A stretch of DNA of 8,124 nt from Phycisphaerae bacterium (GTDB lineage: Bacteria > Planctomycetota > Phycisphaerae > UBA1845 > Fen-1342): the NCBI GenBank assembly GCA_026984555.1, contig JALSRY010000652.1, positions 1-8,124 on the forward strand. Direction: 5' to 3'. Each line of letters opens with the position of its first letter. Positions within the stretch are counted from its first letter, which is position 1. A program made the position numbers and the translations under genes. Below, piece after piece: positions 1 through 6,183 of this stretch. The notes beneath the pieces are model-generated. The model ran no database searches and was not told the origin of the DNA. It saw only the letters and a program-made list of their open reading frames with translations.

Positions 1-1
1 G

Positions 2-1630
2 ATCCACGTCACGCTTCCGCCCCAAGCCCAGTCGGCCTTCGCGGTGTTTCCCTCCCGGCCGATCGACACCGAACGGCTCTACGGAGCCGGCGCGCGACCG
101 CATGTGATCCTTTCGCTCAACGATATCCCCTCGTGGGGGCAGGTCATCATGGACGACGAGACGCTGAACGACCTGGCGGACGAAGGGTTTGGTACGATCG
201 TGCTCTTCAACGGTTTCTACGACAACCGCCCGGCCTATATGCCCTATGCTTCGCCGGACGATCCGCGCTTGCACTATTCGTTTACGCATCCGGGACAGGT
301 GCGGGCGTATGTGCGGGCCGCGCACCGCCACGGGTTCAAGGTGCTCGCGTACATGCTGGCGGGCGTGTTCTCGACCGACGACCAGGACATCGAGGATACG
401 TTGCACTGGATGGGCGAGTTCCAGGCCCGTTTTGATCTCGACGGCTGGTATCTCGACGGTGCGGAACCGCACCCGGGCGGAGACTGGCCCGCGAACCGCC
501 AGTTCGTGCGCGCGGTGCGGCGGCAAGTGGGCGACGACGGTGTGATCTATCACCACACCACGGTCGATATCTGGGGCGGGCGGGGTAGCGATGTCGTGTT
601 CACGCCACTCGAGGCGTGGGAGGATTACACGTTGCGCGGCGAGGTCGGCGCGAATGCGGAGGTGAGCGGAGCCGACGACGAGTTCCTCGCCGACATCTGC
701 GCCGCGCACAGCGGCGTGTTGGCCGCGCAGAAGGTACGCAGCCACGGCGCGCCGATGACCATCGCCGAGAGCACACGCCTGTTCCAGCAAAACTTGTGGG
801 GGTTCTATTCCGACAACGCCTGGGTCGTCGCGAATCAGCCTTTCTGGTCCGATCACGGCTTGCAACACTGGCGCAACCGGCAGGCCGAGTATCTCGCCGG
901 CGGTGATTTCAGCATGGCCTACGACTGGCCGCCGGCGTGGTACCACGACCTCGATCCCAACGCGGATGTCGTCGCCTCGACGACGGTCGATACGATCACC
1001 GTGGATTTCACGACGCCTCACGCGATCACATACGGCGAGATCCGCGTGGTCTACGACGATCCGAATCGCTACAGTTTCGACCACGCATGGAGTGATCATC
1101 ACATCTTCATCGTCGAGCGGGATTGCCAACCAGGCAGCCACCACGTCATCACCGCCGATCTGCCGGAGAACGAACCCGGACTGGATTACCGTGTGCTCGT
1201 GCGCGGCTATGAGGGCGCGCCCGCCACGTGCGGCGACCAAGGTGATCGGACGATGGCGGATGACAACGGCGTGTGGGGAACGGTCGTGTTCGTGCCGGCG
1301 ACGCTGGATTGCAATCACAACGGAATCGACGACACCACCGACATCGCCGACGGGACCAGTTGCGACCTCGACGGGAACGGCGTCCCGGACGAGTGCGAGA
1401 TCTACGATTGCCCGGCGGGGGGCCAGCCGGACCCGGACTGCCCCGACGCTGACGTGAACTGCGATGGTGCCGTCGATATCTGGGACGTTACCATCGTCGT
1501 GAATTCTGCGAACTGGGGGAAGTATACCTGTAGTGAAGATCCGCCCGCCGAGCCGCGCGCCGATGTGAATCGCGACGGCGTGGTGGATGCCCTCGACCGG
1601 GACGCGATCACCAGCAGCGTCTGCTACTGA
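2..1630 (+). CDS. Secreted TIM-barrel-like hydrolase with C-terminal dockerin (5' partial)
   Basis: The frame is open from the first bases, so the gene starts outside the window. An in-frame GTG at 44 has no Shine-Dalgarno site and sits inside what reads as a beta strand (14 residues visible before it), so I do not take it as the start. Counting from that GTG, residues about 15-285 alternate hydrophobic strands and helices like a TIM barrel. A DGWYLDGAEP segment (133-142) and PLEAWED (188-194) offer acidic residues D139 and E190 as possible catalytic groups. Residues about 286-420 look like a beta-sandwich. Residues 422-452 form an Asp/Asn-rich calcium repeat, and 470-522 hold two canonical dockerin loops (D470-N472-D474-D478-D481 and D507-N509-D511-D515-D518). 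The family suggests an exported glycan-active enzyme; the exact hydrolase family and substrate are not recognised. The TGA stop faces the next gene convergently. Confidence 0.8.
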   Translation: MHVTLPPQAQSAFAVFPSRPIDTERLYGAGARPHVILSLNDIPSWGQVIMDDETLNDLADEGFGTIVLFNGFYDNRPAYMPYASPDDPRLHYSFTHPGQVRAYVRAAHRHGFKVLAYMLAGVFSTDDQDIEDTLHWMGEFQARFDLDGWYLDGAEPHPGGDWPANRQFVRAVRRQVGDDGVIYHHTTVDIWGGRGSDVVFTPLEAWEDYTLRGEVGANAEVSGADDEFLADICAAHSGVLAAQKVRSHGAPMTIAESTRLFQQNLWGFYSDNAWVVANQPFWSDHGLQHWRNRQAEYLAGGDFSMAYDWPPAWYHDLDPNADVVASTTVDTITVDFTTPHAITYGEIRVVYDDPNRYSFDHAWSDHHIFIVERDCQPGSHHVITADLPENEPGLDYRVLVRGYEGAPATCGDQGDRTMADDNGVWGTVVFVPATLDCNHNGIDDTTDIADGTSCDLDGNGVPDECEIYDCPAGGQPDPDCPDADVNCDGAVDIWDVTIVVNSANWGKYTCSEDPPAEPRADVNRDGVVDALDRDAITSSVCY

Positions 1631-1640
1631 TCCCGCCTCA

Positions 1641-1717
1641 CGCCGCGGCCGGCGGGTTACGCCCGTGTGCCCAAACGCGGCGATCGTGCGCGCGGACCGG
1701 GTAACCGCGCCGCGGCG
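1641..1717. terminator. Imperfect inverted repeat between convergent genes, candidate bidirectional terminator
   Basis: Outer arms CGCCGCGG (1641-1648) and CCGCGGCG (1710-1717) are perfect complements. Inner arms GGTTAC (1655-1660) and GTAACC (1701-1706) are also perfect. An asymmetric internal loop (6 against 3 bases) and a 40-base apical loop separate them. The element fills almost all of the 96-base gap between two facing stop codons, which is where a shared terminator would be expected. No T-tract follows on either strand, so it is not a classical intrinsic terminator. It could instead be an RNA-stabilising 3' structure or chance GC pairing. Confidence 0.4.
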
Positions 1718-1726
1718 CTCGGGGGA

Positions 1727-3313
1727 TCAGGGAGTGGCCACGGTGCTGGCGATGACTTCGGGCGGGCATCGGCCGGTCTTGTCCCACGCTTCGTAGAGTC
1801 GCCGTCCCCAAGTGTCGGTGTGGTTTTCCTCGACCAGGAACTTGACGTATTCCCAGGATACCGACTGGTACATCAACCGGGCTTCGACCCGTGTCGTTTC
1901 CGGCGGCAGCTCGAGCGTCACGATGTCCCAGTGTTGTCCGTCGGCGTAGGTGGCGCCCACTGGCTGGCACTGGTGTTCGGCGAAAGCGGCGTTGGCGAAC
2001 CCGCGGGGCGGGATGCGGTTGTCCTTGGTAATCACGTCGTTGAGGACGAAGTGAAACGACGGTCCCGCTTTCATTCCGTAGCGGGCCGCTTGCGCCGGGC
2101 TGATACCGGGGCGGTTTTCGTAGACGCGCGTGCGTTGTGGGTCAAGCAGCGTCGGCACGCGCACGGGATCGCCGGCGAGTGTATCGTCACGCTCGCCGTA
2201 ACGGCCGAGTTCGTCGATGAGGAGCCCCTCGCCGTTGTAATAGCGGATGTTGAGCCACATGCGCCGCCCCTCGGGATAGCCGGAAGGGAGTTTGTGCCCG
2301 GTGTTGTTCGTGATGCGCAGCGTGGCGCGGCCGGGAGCGGGAAACGACAGTTCGAGCGTGGCGGCGGTCTGGAGGAGCTTGCGTGCCTTGCGTTGGCCGC
2401 GTTTCAGGGCGAGGCGGTTCATGTCCCGCCCGTTCCACACGAGCCATGTGGCTTGCTGGACCCAGGTCGAGCCGCCGACCGGGCCGTGCTCGACGAAATA
2501 TGCCCGCGGGCGGTTGGTAAACGAGGTCGGGCTTCCGCCGCCGGGCACCCGCGGGTAGTGGCAGCTCTGGCAGGATCCGCCCTTTTCTCGCCCGGCGAAT
2601 TCGCTGAGCAGCCATTCGCTGTATGTACGCTCGATGTGCCCGTAGGCCCAGGCCGGCTGGGTCGCGGGGTCGCGTGCCTGGAGAGGATTCGACACGTCGT
2701 GACACGTTCCGCAGAGGTGCCCGGAGGCAGTGAACGCGGACTGTTCGACTTCGTGTGGACGCGGACCGACACGGCGGTCGTCACGATACGGGCCACGCAT
2801 GCGCGGGCGGCGATCCATGACCATCATGGCGTTGCCCGGGCTCGGCGGAAGCTGTTTGGCGAAACGCACGGCCTCGGGAGCCTTGGGGTCGATCAGTTGG
2901 TGACACGCCGCACAGCTTACGCCGTGGAGATCGTCGCGGTTGAGCGCTTTGCCGTCAGGCGGTTTGGAACGTCCTTCCAGCCATGCGGAAGGAGTGTGGC
3001 ATCGCAGGCAATACTCGCCCACGCCGGGGATGTCCTGGTTGGCGATGGCCAGCGCGGCGCGGAAGACGGGGTCGCGCGCGGCCTGGGCCATCATTCCACC
3101 CTGCCAGGACTCGAACGGGCCGAGCGGACCGCTGGCGGTGCGGGCGTGGCACATGCGGCACTGCGACACGTTGCCGAGGGTGATGCGCCCCTCCTCGGGT
3201 TGCGTGCCGGGCAGGGGAACATCCGCGCGGAGCGAACCTGTCACGACGAGCGCAACGCCGCTCAGGAGGAGCAGCAGTCGCGGCGGGGTCGGGTATCGCG
3301 GGTTGCCGATCAT
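1727..3313 (-). CDS. Exported pentaheme c-type cytochrome
   Basis: This 528-residue protein starts MIGNPRYPTP, followed by a hydrophobic stretch (13-25) and a small-residue region up to A30, which reads as a Sec signal peptide. Five CXXCH heme motifs follow: CRMCH (52-56), CLRCH (102-106), CAACH (134-138), CGTCH (201-205) and CQSCH (248-252). The C-terminal half (about 315-500) has no heme motif and looks like a beta-rich domain opened by ITNNTGHKLPSGYPEGRR (334-351), whose H340 could be a distal heme ligand. Heme attachment would occur outside the cytoplasmic membrane, so a periplasmic electron-transfer role is inferred; the redox partner is unknown. I chose the ATG at 3313 because it overlaps the upstream stop as ATGA and leads straight into the signal peptide. 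The frame stays open further upstream only as a shadow of the neighbouring gene. No strong Shine-Dalgarno site is seen, which fits translational coupling. Confidence 0.88.
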   Translation of the reverse strand: MIGNPRYPTPPRLLLLLSGVALVVTGSLRADVPLPGTQPEEGRITLGNVSQCRMCHARTASGPLGPFESWQGGMMAQAARDPVFRAALAIANQDIPGVGEYCLRCHTPSAWLEGRSKPPDGKALNRDDLHGVSCAACHQLIDPKAPEAVRFAKQLPPSPGNAMMVMDRRPRMRGPYRDDRRVGPRPHEVEQSAFTASGHLCGTCHDVSNPLQARDPATQPAWAYGHIERTYSEWLLSEFAGREKGGSCQSCHYPRVPGGGSPTSFTNRPRAYFVEHGPVGGSTWVQQATWLVWNGRDMNRLALKRGQRKARKLLQTAATLELSFPAPGRATLRITNNTGHKLPSGYPEGRRMWLNIRYYNGEGLLIDELGRYGERDDTLAGDPVRVPTLLDPQRTRVYENRPGISPAQAARYGMKAGPSFHFVLNDVITKDNRIPPRGFANAAFAEHQCQPVGATYADGQHWDIVTLELPPETTRVEARLMYQSVSWEYVKFLVEENHTDTWGRRLYEAWDKTGRCPPEVIASTVATP

Positions 3314-4536
3314 GTCGCTGCTACATGGGATGCGCACTCGGCGGTCTTGCCGGCGGCCGCCGCGAGTGCCTGATCGAGGTCGGCGATGATGTCGTCGGCG
3401 TCTTCGATGCCCACGGAGATGCGCACCATGCCGTCGTCGATGCCGGCTTTTTTCCGCGCCTCGGCCCCCATCGAGGCGTGGGTCATGCTCGCCGGGTGTT
3501 GGATCAGCGTTTCCACACCGCCCAGGCTGACGGCGAGCATACAGAGCTTGACGGCGTTCATCATGCGCCGGCCAGCCTCGACTCCGCCGCGCAGGCCGAA
3601 GCTGATGACCGCACCGCCGCCGGTGCACTGTTTGCGGGAAATCTCGTATTGCGGGTGGCTCTTGAGCCACGGATAGCGCACCCATTCGACCTGGTCGTGT
3701 CCCTCGAGGTACTCGGCGATCTTCAACGCGTTTTCGCAGTGCCGGGCCATCCGCAGTGACAGGGTCTTGATGCCACGGTGTACGAGGAACGACTCGAACG
3801 GCGGGAGCACGCCGCCGAAATGATTGAGCGTCTTGCGGAACTGGGGGTAGTCGTTTTCGTCTTTCACGACGATCACGCCCCCGACGACATCGGCGTGGCC
3901 GTTGAGGAACTTGGTGAGGCTGTGCACGACGATATCGGCGCCGTGGCGGATCGGTTGCTGGAGGATCGGGCTCATGAACGTGTTGTCCACGACAAGCTTG
4001 GCGCCCGCCTCGTGGGCGATCCGGGCGGTTTCGGCGAGGTCGGAGACGACCAGCGTGGGGTTGCCGGGTGTCTCGACATAAAGCACCTTCGTGTTGGGCC
4101 GCATCGCCGCCCGCACGGCGTCGAGGTCCGACGTGTCCACCGTCGTGGCTTCGATGCCGTAGGTCGGTAGAAACTTGGTGACGAGCGTGCACGTGGGGCC
4201 GTAGACCGCTTCACTGCAAACGATGTGGTCACCCGCTTTGAGCAGCGCGCCGAAGGTGGTGTGAATCGCGGCCATCCCGCTGCCACAGGCCAGGGCGCGG
4301 GCTCCGCCTTCGAGCGTCGCGATCGCGCGTTCCACGGCGTCGACCGTCGGGTTGCCCATCCGGGTGTAGATGTACCCTTCGCCCCGGCCGGCGAAAAGCT
4401 GGGCACCGTGCTCGGCGCTCTCGAAGCCGAAGGTCGATGTCTGGTAGATGGGAGGGACGGCGGGTAAGAACTGTAGTTTGTCGATGCCACCGTGGACGGC
4501 GATGGTGTCGATCGCCATGTGCATGTCGCTGCTCAT
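3310..4536 (-). CDS. PLP-dependent trans-sulfuration family enzyme, methionine gamma-lyase-like
   Basis: This 408-residue protein has the full Cys/Met-metabolism fold-type I signature. YTRMGNPT (57-64) supplies Tyr and Arg to the neighbouring subunit's PLP phosphate. GSGM (85-88) is the phosphate loop, and Y112 in YGPT stacks on the ring. D184 in VVDNT contacts the pyridine nitrogen, and K209 in HSLTKFLNGHAD is the Schiff-base lysine. SLGGVETLIQHPASMTH (337-353) and R372 complete the substrate site. The length is normal for a cytosolic tetramer. Such enzymes cleave or exchange the side chains of methionine, cystathionine, homocysteine or O-acylhomoserine. The overall match is best to methionine gamma-lyase, giving methanethiol, ammonia and 2-oxobutyrate, but the loop reads YGPT where the Pseudomonas enzyme has YGCT with Cys116. 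Cystathionine gamma-lyase or gamma-synthase activity therefore remains possible. It is the first gene of a two-gene operon with the cytochrome (4-base overlap). The start is supported by AGGAA seven bases upstream. Confidence 0.92.
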   Translation of the reverse strand: MSSDMHMAIDTIAVHGGIDKLQFLPAVPPIYQTSTFGFESAEHGAQLFAGRGEGYIYTRMGNPTVDAVERAIATLEGGARALACGSGMAAIHTTFGALLKAGDHIVCSEAVYGPTCTLVTKFLPTYGIEATTVDTSDLDAVRAAMRPNTKVLYVETPGNPTLVVSDLAETARIAHEAGAKLVVDNTFMSPILQQPIRHGADIVVHSLTKFLNGHADVVGGVIVVKDENDYPQFRKTLNHFGGVLPPFESFLVHRGIKTLSLRMARHCENALKIAEYLEGHDQVEWVRYPWLKSHPQYEISRKQCTGGGAVISFGLRGGVEAGRRMMNAVKLCMLAVSLGGVETLIQHPASMTHASMGAEARKKAGIDDGMVRISVGIEDADDIIADLDQALAAAAGKTAECASHVAAT

Positions 4537-4543
4537 CGTGTCG

Positions 4544-4548
4544 TTCCT
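4544..4548 (-). promoter_or_regulatory. Ribosome binding site of the PLP enzyme gene
   Basis: On the minus strand AGGAA lies seven bases before the ATG at 4536. This favours that start over the in-frame ATGs four and six codons later. Confidence 0.6.
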
Positions 4549-4632
4549 GTGGTTGGTTGAAAGAAAACCGTCATCACGCGCGCCCCGCCGGCAGGTTGCA
4601 CCCCATTTCGTGAACCGCTGGCCCCCGGGTCT

Positions 4633-4668
4633 GTGCCGGCCTTTCCGGCCACATGCTCAGGCCGGCAC
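4633..4668. repeat. 10-bp perfect inverted repeat (hairpin)
   Basis: GTGCCGGCCT (4633-4642) and AGGCCGGCAC (4659-4668) are exact reverse complements around a 16-base loop. The loop contains CCGGCC, which could form an alternative, shorter hairpin with the left arm. A stem this long and GC-rich would be stable in RNA on either strand. It lies about 100 bases upstream of the minus-strand gene. It may be a transcript-end or regulatory structure, or a small dispersed repeat; no T-tract follows. Confidence 0.5.
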
Positions 4669-4689
4669 GCCGGCTATACTAAGCCGGCG
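4668..4689. repeat. Second hairpin, 7-bp stem with TATACTAA loop
   Basis: CGCCGGC (4668-4674) and GCCGGCG (4683-4689) pair perfectly around the AT-rich loop TATACTAA. It directly abuts the preceding hairpin and reuses the same GCCGGC core, so the 57 bases from 4633 to 4689 carry four copies of a GCCGGC-type arm. The loop sequence also resembles a -10 box on either strand. Confidence 0.45.
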
Positions 4690-4705
4690 CCCGCCCCGCG
4701 GTCCA
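4676..4705 (-). promoter_or_regulatory. Weak candidate promoter for the PLP enzyme-cytochrome operon
   Basis: Read on the minus strand, TGGACC (4700-4705) and TAGTAT (4676-4681) are separated by 18 bases, each matching four of six consensus positions. The predicted start would leave a leader of about 130 bases containing the 10-bp hairpin. It is the best match I found in this region for that direction but is weak and may be chance. Confidence 0.2.
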
Positions 4706-4852
4706 GTGGGGCACGCTCTGCGGGGATACGGGAGACGTGGGAGGTGCATCAGCGTCCGAACGGCTGTTGTGCGGGGCTTGTTCGCGGCAACACAGGTGCG
4801 CGGCGTGTCTGGTGAACCCGAAGTCGCGAAATGGCGGGGTCTTCGCGGGTTC

Positions 4853-4881
4853 TTGACAGCAGCGGCTGCTAGGCGTAGCTT
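4853..4881 (+). promoter_or_regulatory. Sigma70-type promoter of the rpmF-plsX-fabH-fabD operon
   Basis: A perfect TTGACA -35 box (4853-4858) is followed after exactly 17 bases by TAGCTT (4876-4881), which keeps the three most important -10 positions (T1, A2, T6). Transcription would start near 4888, giving a leader of about 97 bases before rpmF. It is the only strong -35 I see upstream of the operon. Confidence 0.6.
4858..4870. promoter_or_regulatory. 13-base perfect dyad in the promoter spacer, operator candidate
   Basis: AGCAGCGGCTGCT is a perfect inverted repeat of six bases on each side of a central G. It begins at the last base of the -35 box and lies wholly before the -10 box. A protein bound here would block RNA polymerase, so it could be an operator for lipid or growth control. 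No regulator gene is in the window, so this is inferred from position and symmetry only. Confidence 0.35.
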
Positions 4882-4951
4882 TAACCGTTCGTTGGCAGTT
4901 CGCGGCGGGCGGGCCGGACCATGCATCCGTCGCGAGGTGGGGAGTGTACAT

Positions 4952-4969
4952 TCGGTCGATGGCGGCCGA
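4952..4969 (+). promoter_or_regulatory. Leader hairpin before the rpmF ribosome site
   Basis: TCGGTC (4952-4957) pairs with GGCCGA (4964-4969), including one G-U pair, around a six-base loop. It ends six bases before the GGAG ribosome site of rpmF, close enough to affect initiation. L32 autoregulation or simple spacing are both possible. Confidence 0.25.
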
Positions 4970-4975
4970 TACGTT

Positions 4976-4979
4976 GGAG
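4976..4979 (+). promoter_or_regulatory. Ribosome binding site of rpmF
   Basis: GGAG lies five bases before the ATG at 4985. It fixes this ATG as the start, although the same frame is open for more than 500 bases further upstream. Confidence 0.65.
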
Positions 4980-4984
4980 TTCTC

Positions 4985-5170
4985 ATGCTACCCGTTACTC
5001 GAAAAAGCAAGTGCCGCAAGCGCACGCGCCGCTCGCACGATGCGCTCCGCTCGGTGCACCTGATGGCTTGTCCGCAGTGCGGCCGAGCGAAGCTGCCGCA
5101 CGCGGCGTGCCGAAACTGCGGCTACGTCAACGCGCACACGACGATCAAGCTCGGCTCTGAGGAGTCCTGA
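4985..5170 (+). CDS. rpmF: 50S ribosomal protein L32
   Basis: This 61-residue basic protein starts MLPVTRKSKCRKRTRRSH, matching the Arg/Lys-rich L32 N-terminus that threads into 23S rRNA near the peptidyl transferase region. The zinc ribbon is intact: C29-P-Q-C32 and C42-R-N-C45, followed by the usual G-Y-x-N. This is therefore the zinc-binding form and not the cysteine-free paralogue. The length is typical of the family. Although the frame is open far upstream, the GGAG site five bases before this ATG and the match to L32 from its first residues fix the start. It is the first gene after the promoter, and only five bases separate its stop from plsX, the conserved bacterial rpmF-plsX pairing. 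Shared transcription would tie lipid synthesis to ribosome production. Confidence 0.95.
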   Translation: MLPVTRKSKCRKRTRRSHDALRSVHLMACPQCGRAKLPHAACRNCGYVNAHTTIKLGSEES

Positions 5171-5175
5171 CCACG

Positions 5176-6183
5176 ATGCGGATCGCCGTGGACGCGATGG
5201 GTGGGGATTTTGCGCCGCGGGAGGTTGTCTGCGGCGTCGCCGCCGGTCTGAAGTATCTCGGCGACGACGATGTGGTGTACCTGTATGGGCGGCAGGAGCA
5301 GGTGGCGGCCGAATGTGCCGCGGCCGGCTTGGACGACCCGCGCGTGAAGGTTCACCACTGCCCCAGCGTCATCGAGATGAACGAGCCGCCGGTCGAGGCG
5401 CTGCGGGCCAAGCGCGACTCGTCGATCATGCGCATGGCCGGCGCCGCCGGGAAGGGCAAGCTCGACGCGATCATATCGGCGGGCAACACGGGGGCGTTTG
5501 CGGCCGCGTGCCAGTTGCGCATCAAGCCGATCAAGGGCGTTACCCGGCCGGGCATCGCCGTCGTCATGCCGACCTTCCACGGCCCCACACTGATTTGCGA
5601 CGTAGGCGCCAATGTCGCGCCGAAGCCCCACCATTTGTACGATTATGCCCGTCTTTGCGCGATTTACGCGGAGACGATCCTCGGCATCGACAACCCGGAA
5701 ATCGGGTTGGTCTCGATCGGCGAGGAGGAGGGCAAGGGCAACACGCTCGTCAAAGAGGCGACGCGGCTCATCAAGGCGGATGCCTCGTTGCATTTCACCG
5801 GCAATGTCGAGGGCCGCGACGTATTCGCCGGCACGGGGCATGTTTTCATCTGCGATGGCTTCGTCGGCAATGTGATCCTCAAGCTGGTGGAGGGTCTGGC
5901 TGAGGGCCTGTTCAAGACGATCGTGCGTGAGATCGGCAACGAAGGCCCCGAGCTCGCCCGCCAGTTCGAGCCGATCGTCGATCGCATTTGGAAGCGTCAC
6001 GATTTCGCCGAGTACGGCGGGGCGCCGTTGCTGGGGATCAACAGCATCGCGATCATTTGTCACGGACGCAGCGACCGCCGGGCGATCAGCAACGCGATCC
6101 GCGTCGCGACGGAGTCCATTCGGCTCAGGCTCAACGAAATCATCGCGGAGCGACTGTGCCCTCCCAACGAGGTTCCCGCATGA
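5176..6183 (+). CDS. plsX: Phosphate acyltransferase PlsX
   Basis: PlsX converts acyl-ACP and phosphate into acyl-phosphate, the donor that PlsY uses to acylate glycerol-3-phosphate in phospholipid synthesis; it is a soluble or peripherally membrane-bound enzyme. The 335 residues match the usual length and carry the family signatures in order: DAMGGD (6-11), SAGNTGA (101-107), DVGAN (142-146), IGEE (181-184), NVEGRD (210-215), DGFVGN (227-232), EYGGAPLLGIN (279-289) and CHG (295-297). The ATG at 5176 aligns with the family N-terminus (MRIAVDAMGGD). Its ribosome site GAGGAG (5159-5164) lies inside the last codons of rpmF, with a slightly long 11-base spacer. The stop codon overlaps the fabH start as ATGA, so the two are probably translationally coupled. 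Confidence 0.97.
   Translation: MRIAVDAMGGDFAPREVVCGVAAGLKYLGDDDVVYLYGRQEQVAAECAAAGLDDPRVKVHHCPSVIEMNEPPVEALRAKRDSSIMRMAGAAGKGKLDAIISAGNTGAFAAACQLRIKPIKGVTRPGIAVVMPTFHGPTLICDVGANVAPKPHHLYDYARLCAIYAETILGIDNPEIGLVSIGEEEGKGNTLVKEATRLIKADASLHFTGNVEGRDVFAGTGHVFICDGFVGNVILKLVEGLAEGLFKTIVREIGNEGPELARQFEPIVDRIWKRHDFAEYGGAPLLGINSIAIICHGRSDRRAISNAIRVATESIRLRLNEIIAERLCPPNEVPA

Larger units (their letters stand above)
4537..4984. other. 448-base divergent intergenic region
   Basis: No convincing protein gene lies here. Open frames crossing it have Arg- and Pro-rich compositions typical of shadow frames in GC-rich DNA and lack a start with a ribosome site. The yceD/DUF177 gene that often precedes rpmF in bacteria is absent. 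The region holds two adjacent GC-rich hairpins (4633-4689), a possible weak minus-strand promoter near 4676-4705, the promoter of the rpmF-plsX-fab operon (4853-4881) with a dyad in its spacer, and a leader of about 100 bases. I saw no tRNA, and no tmRNA or SRP RNA core motif. Confidence 0.7.

Noticed and set aside
1667..3373. Plus-strand open frame of 568 codons across the cytochrome gene
   Set aside because: It lies antisense to a gene with five CXXCH motifs and a signal peptide. Its translation is rich in Arg, Gly and Ala without recognisable motifs, as expected for a shadow frame in GC-rich DNA.
3314..4192. N-terminal extension of the cytochrome frame into the PLP enzyme gene
   Set aside because: The extension is antisense-like in composition, overlaps the well-supported PLP enzyme gene in another frame, and would bury the signal peptide inside the protein.
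4741..4850. Possible small structured RNA such as SRP RNA
   Set aside because: A GGTGAACCC stretch recalls some SRP RNAs, but the required GGAAGG-AGCA core is absent and no matching closing helix was seen.
4448..4984. N-terminal extension of the rpmF frame
   Set aside because: L32 proteins are about 60 residues. The extension crosses the promoter and intergenic hairpins, begins inside the opposite-strand gene and has no family similarity.
5988..6179. N-terminal extension of the fabH frame into plsX
   Set aside because: FabH begins at MKARWAIEFVGTGSY by family alignment, with a ribosome site and ATGA overlap there.
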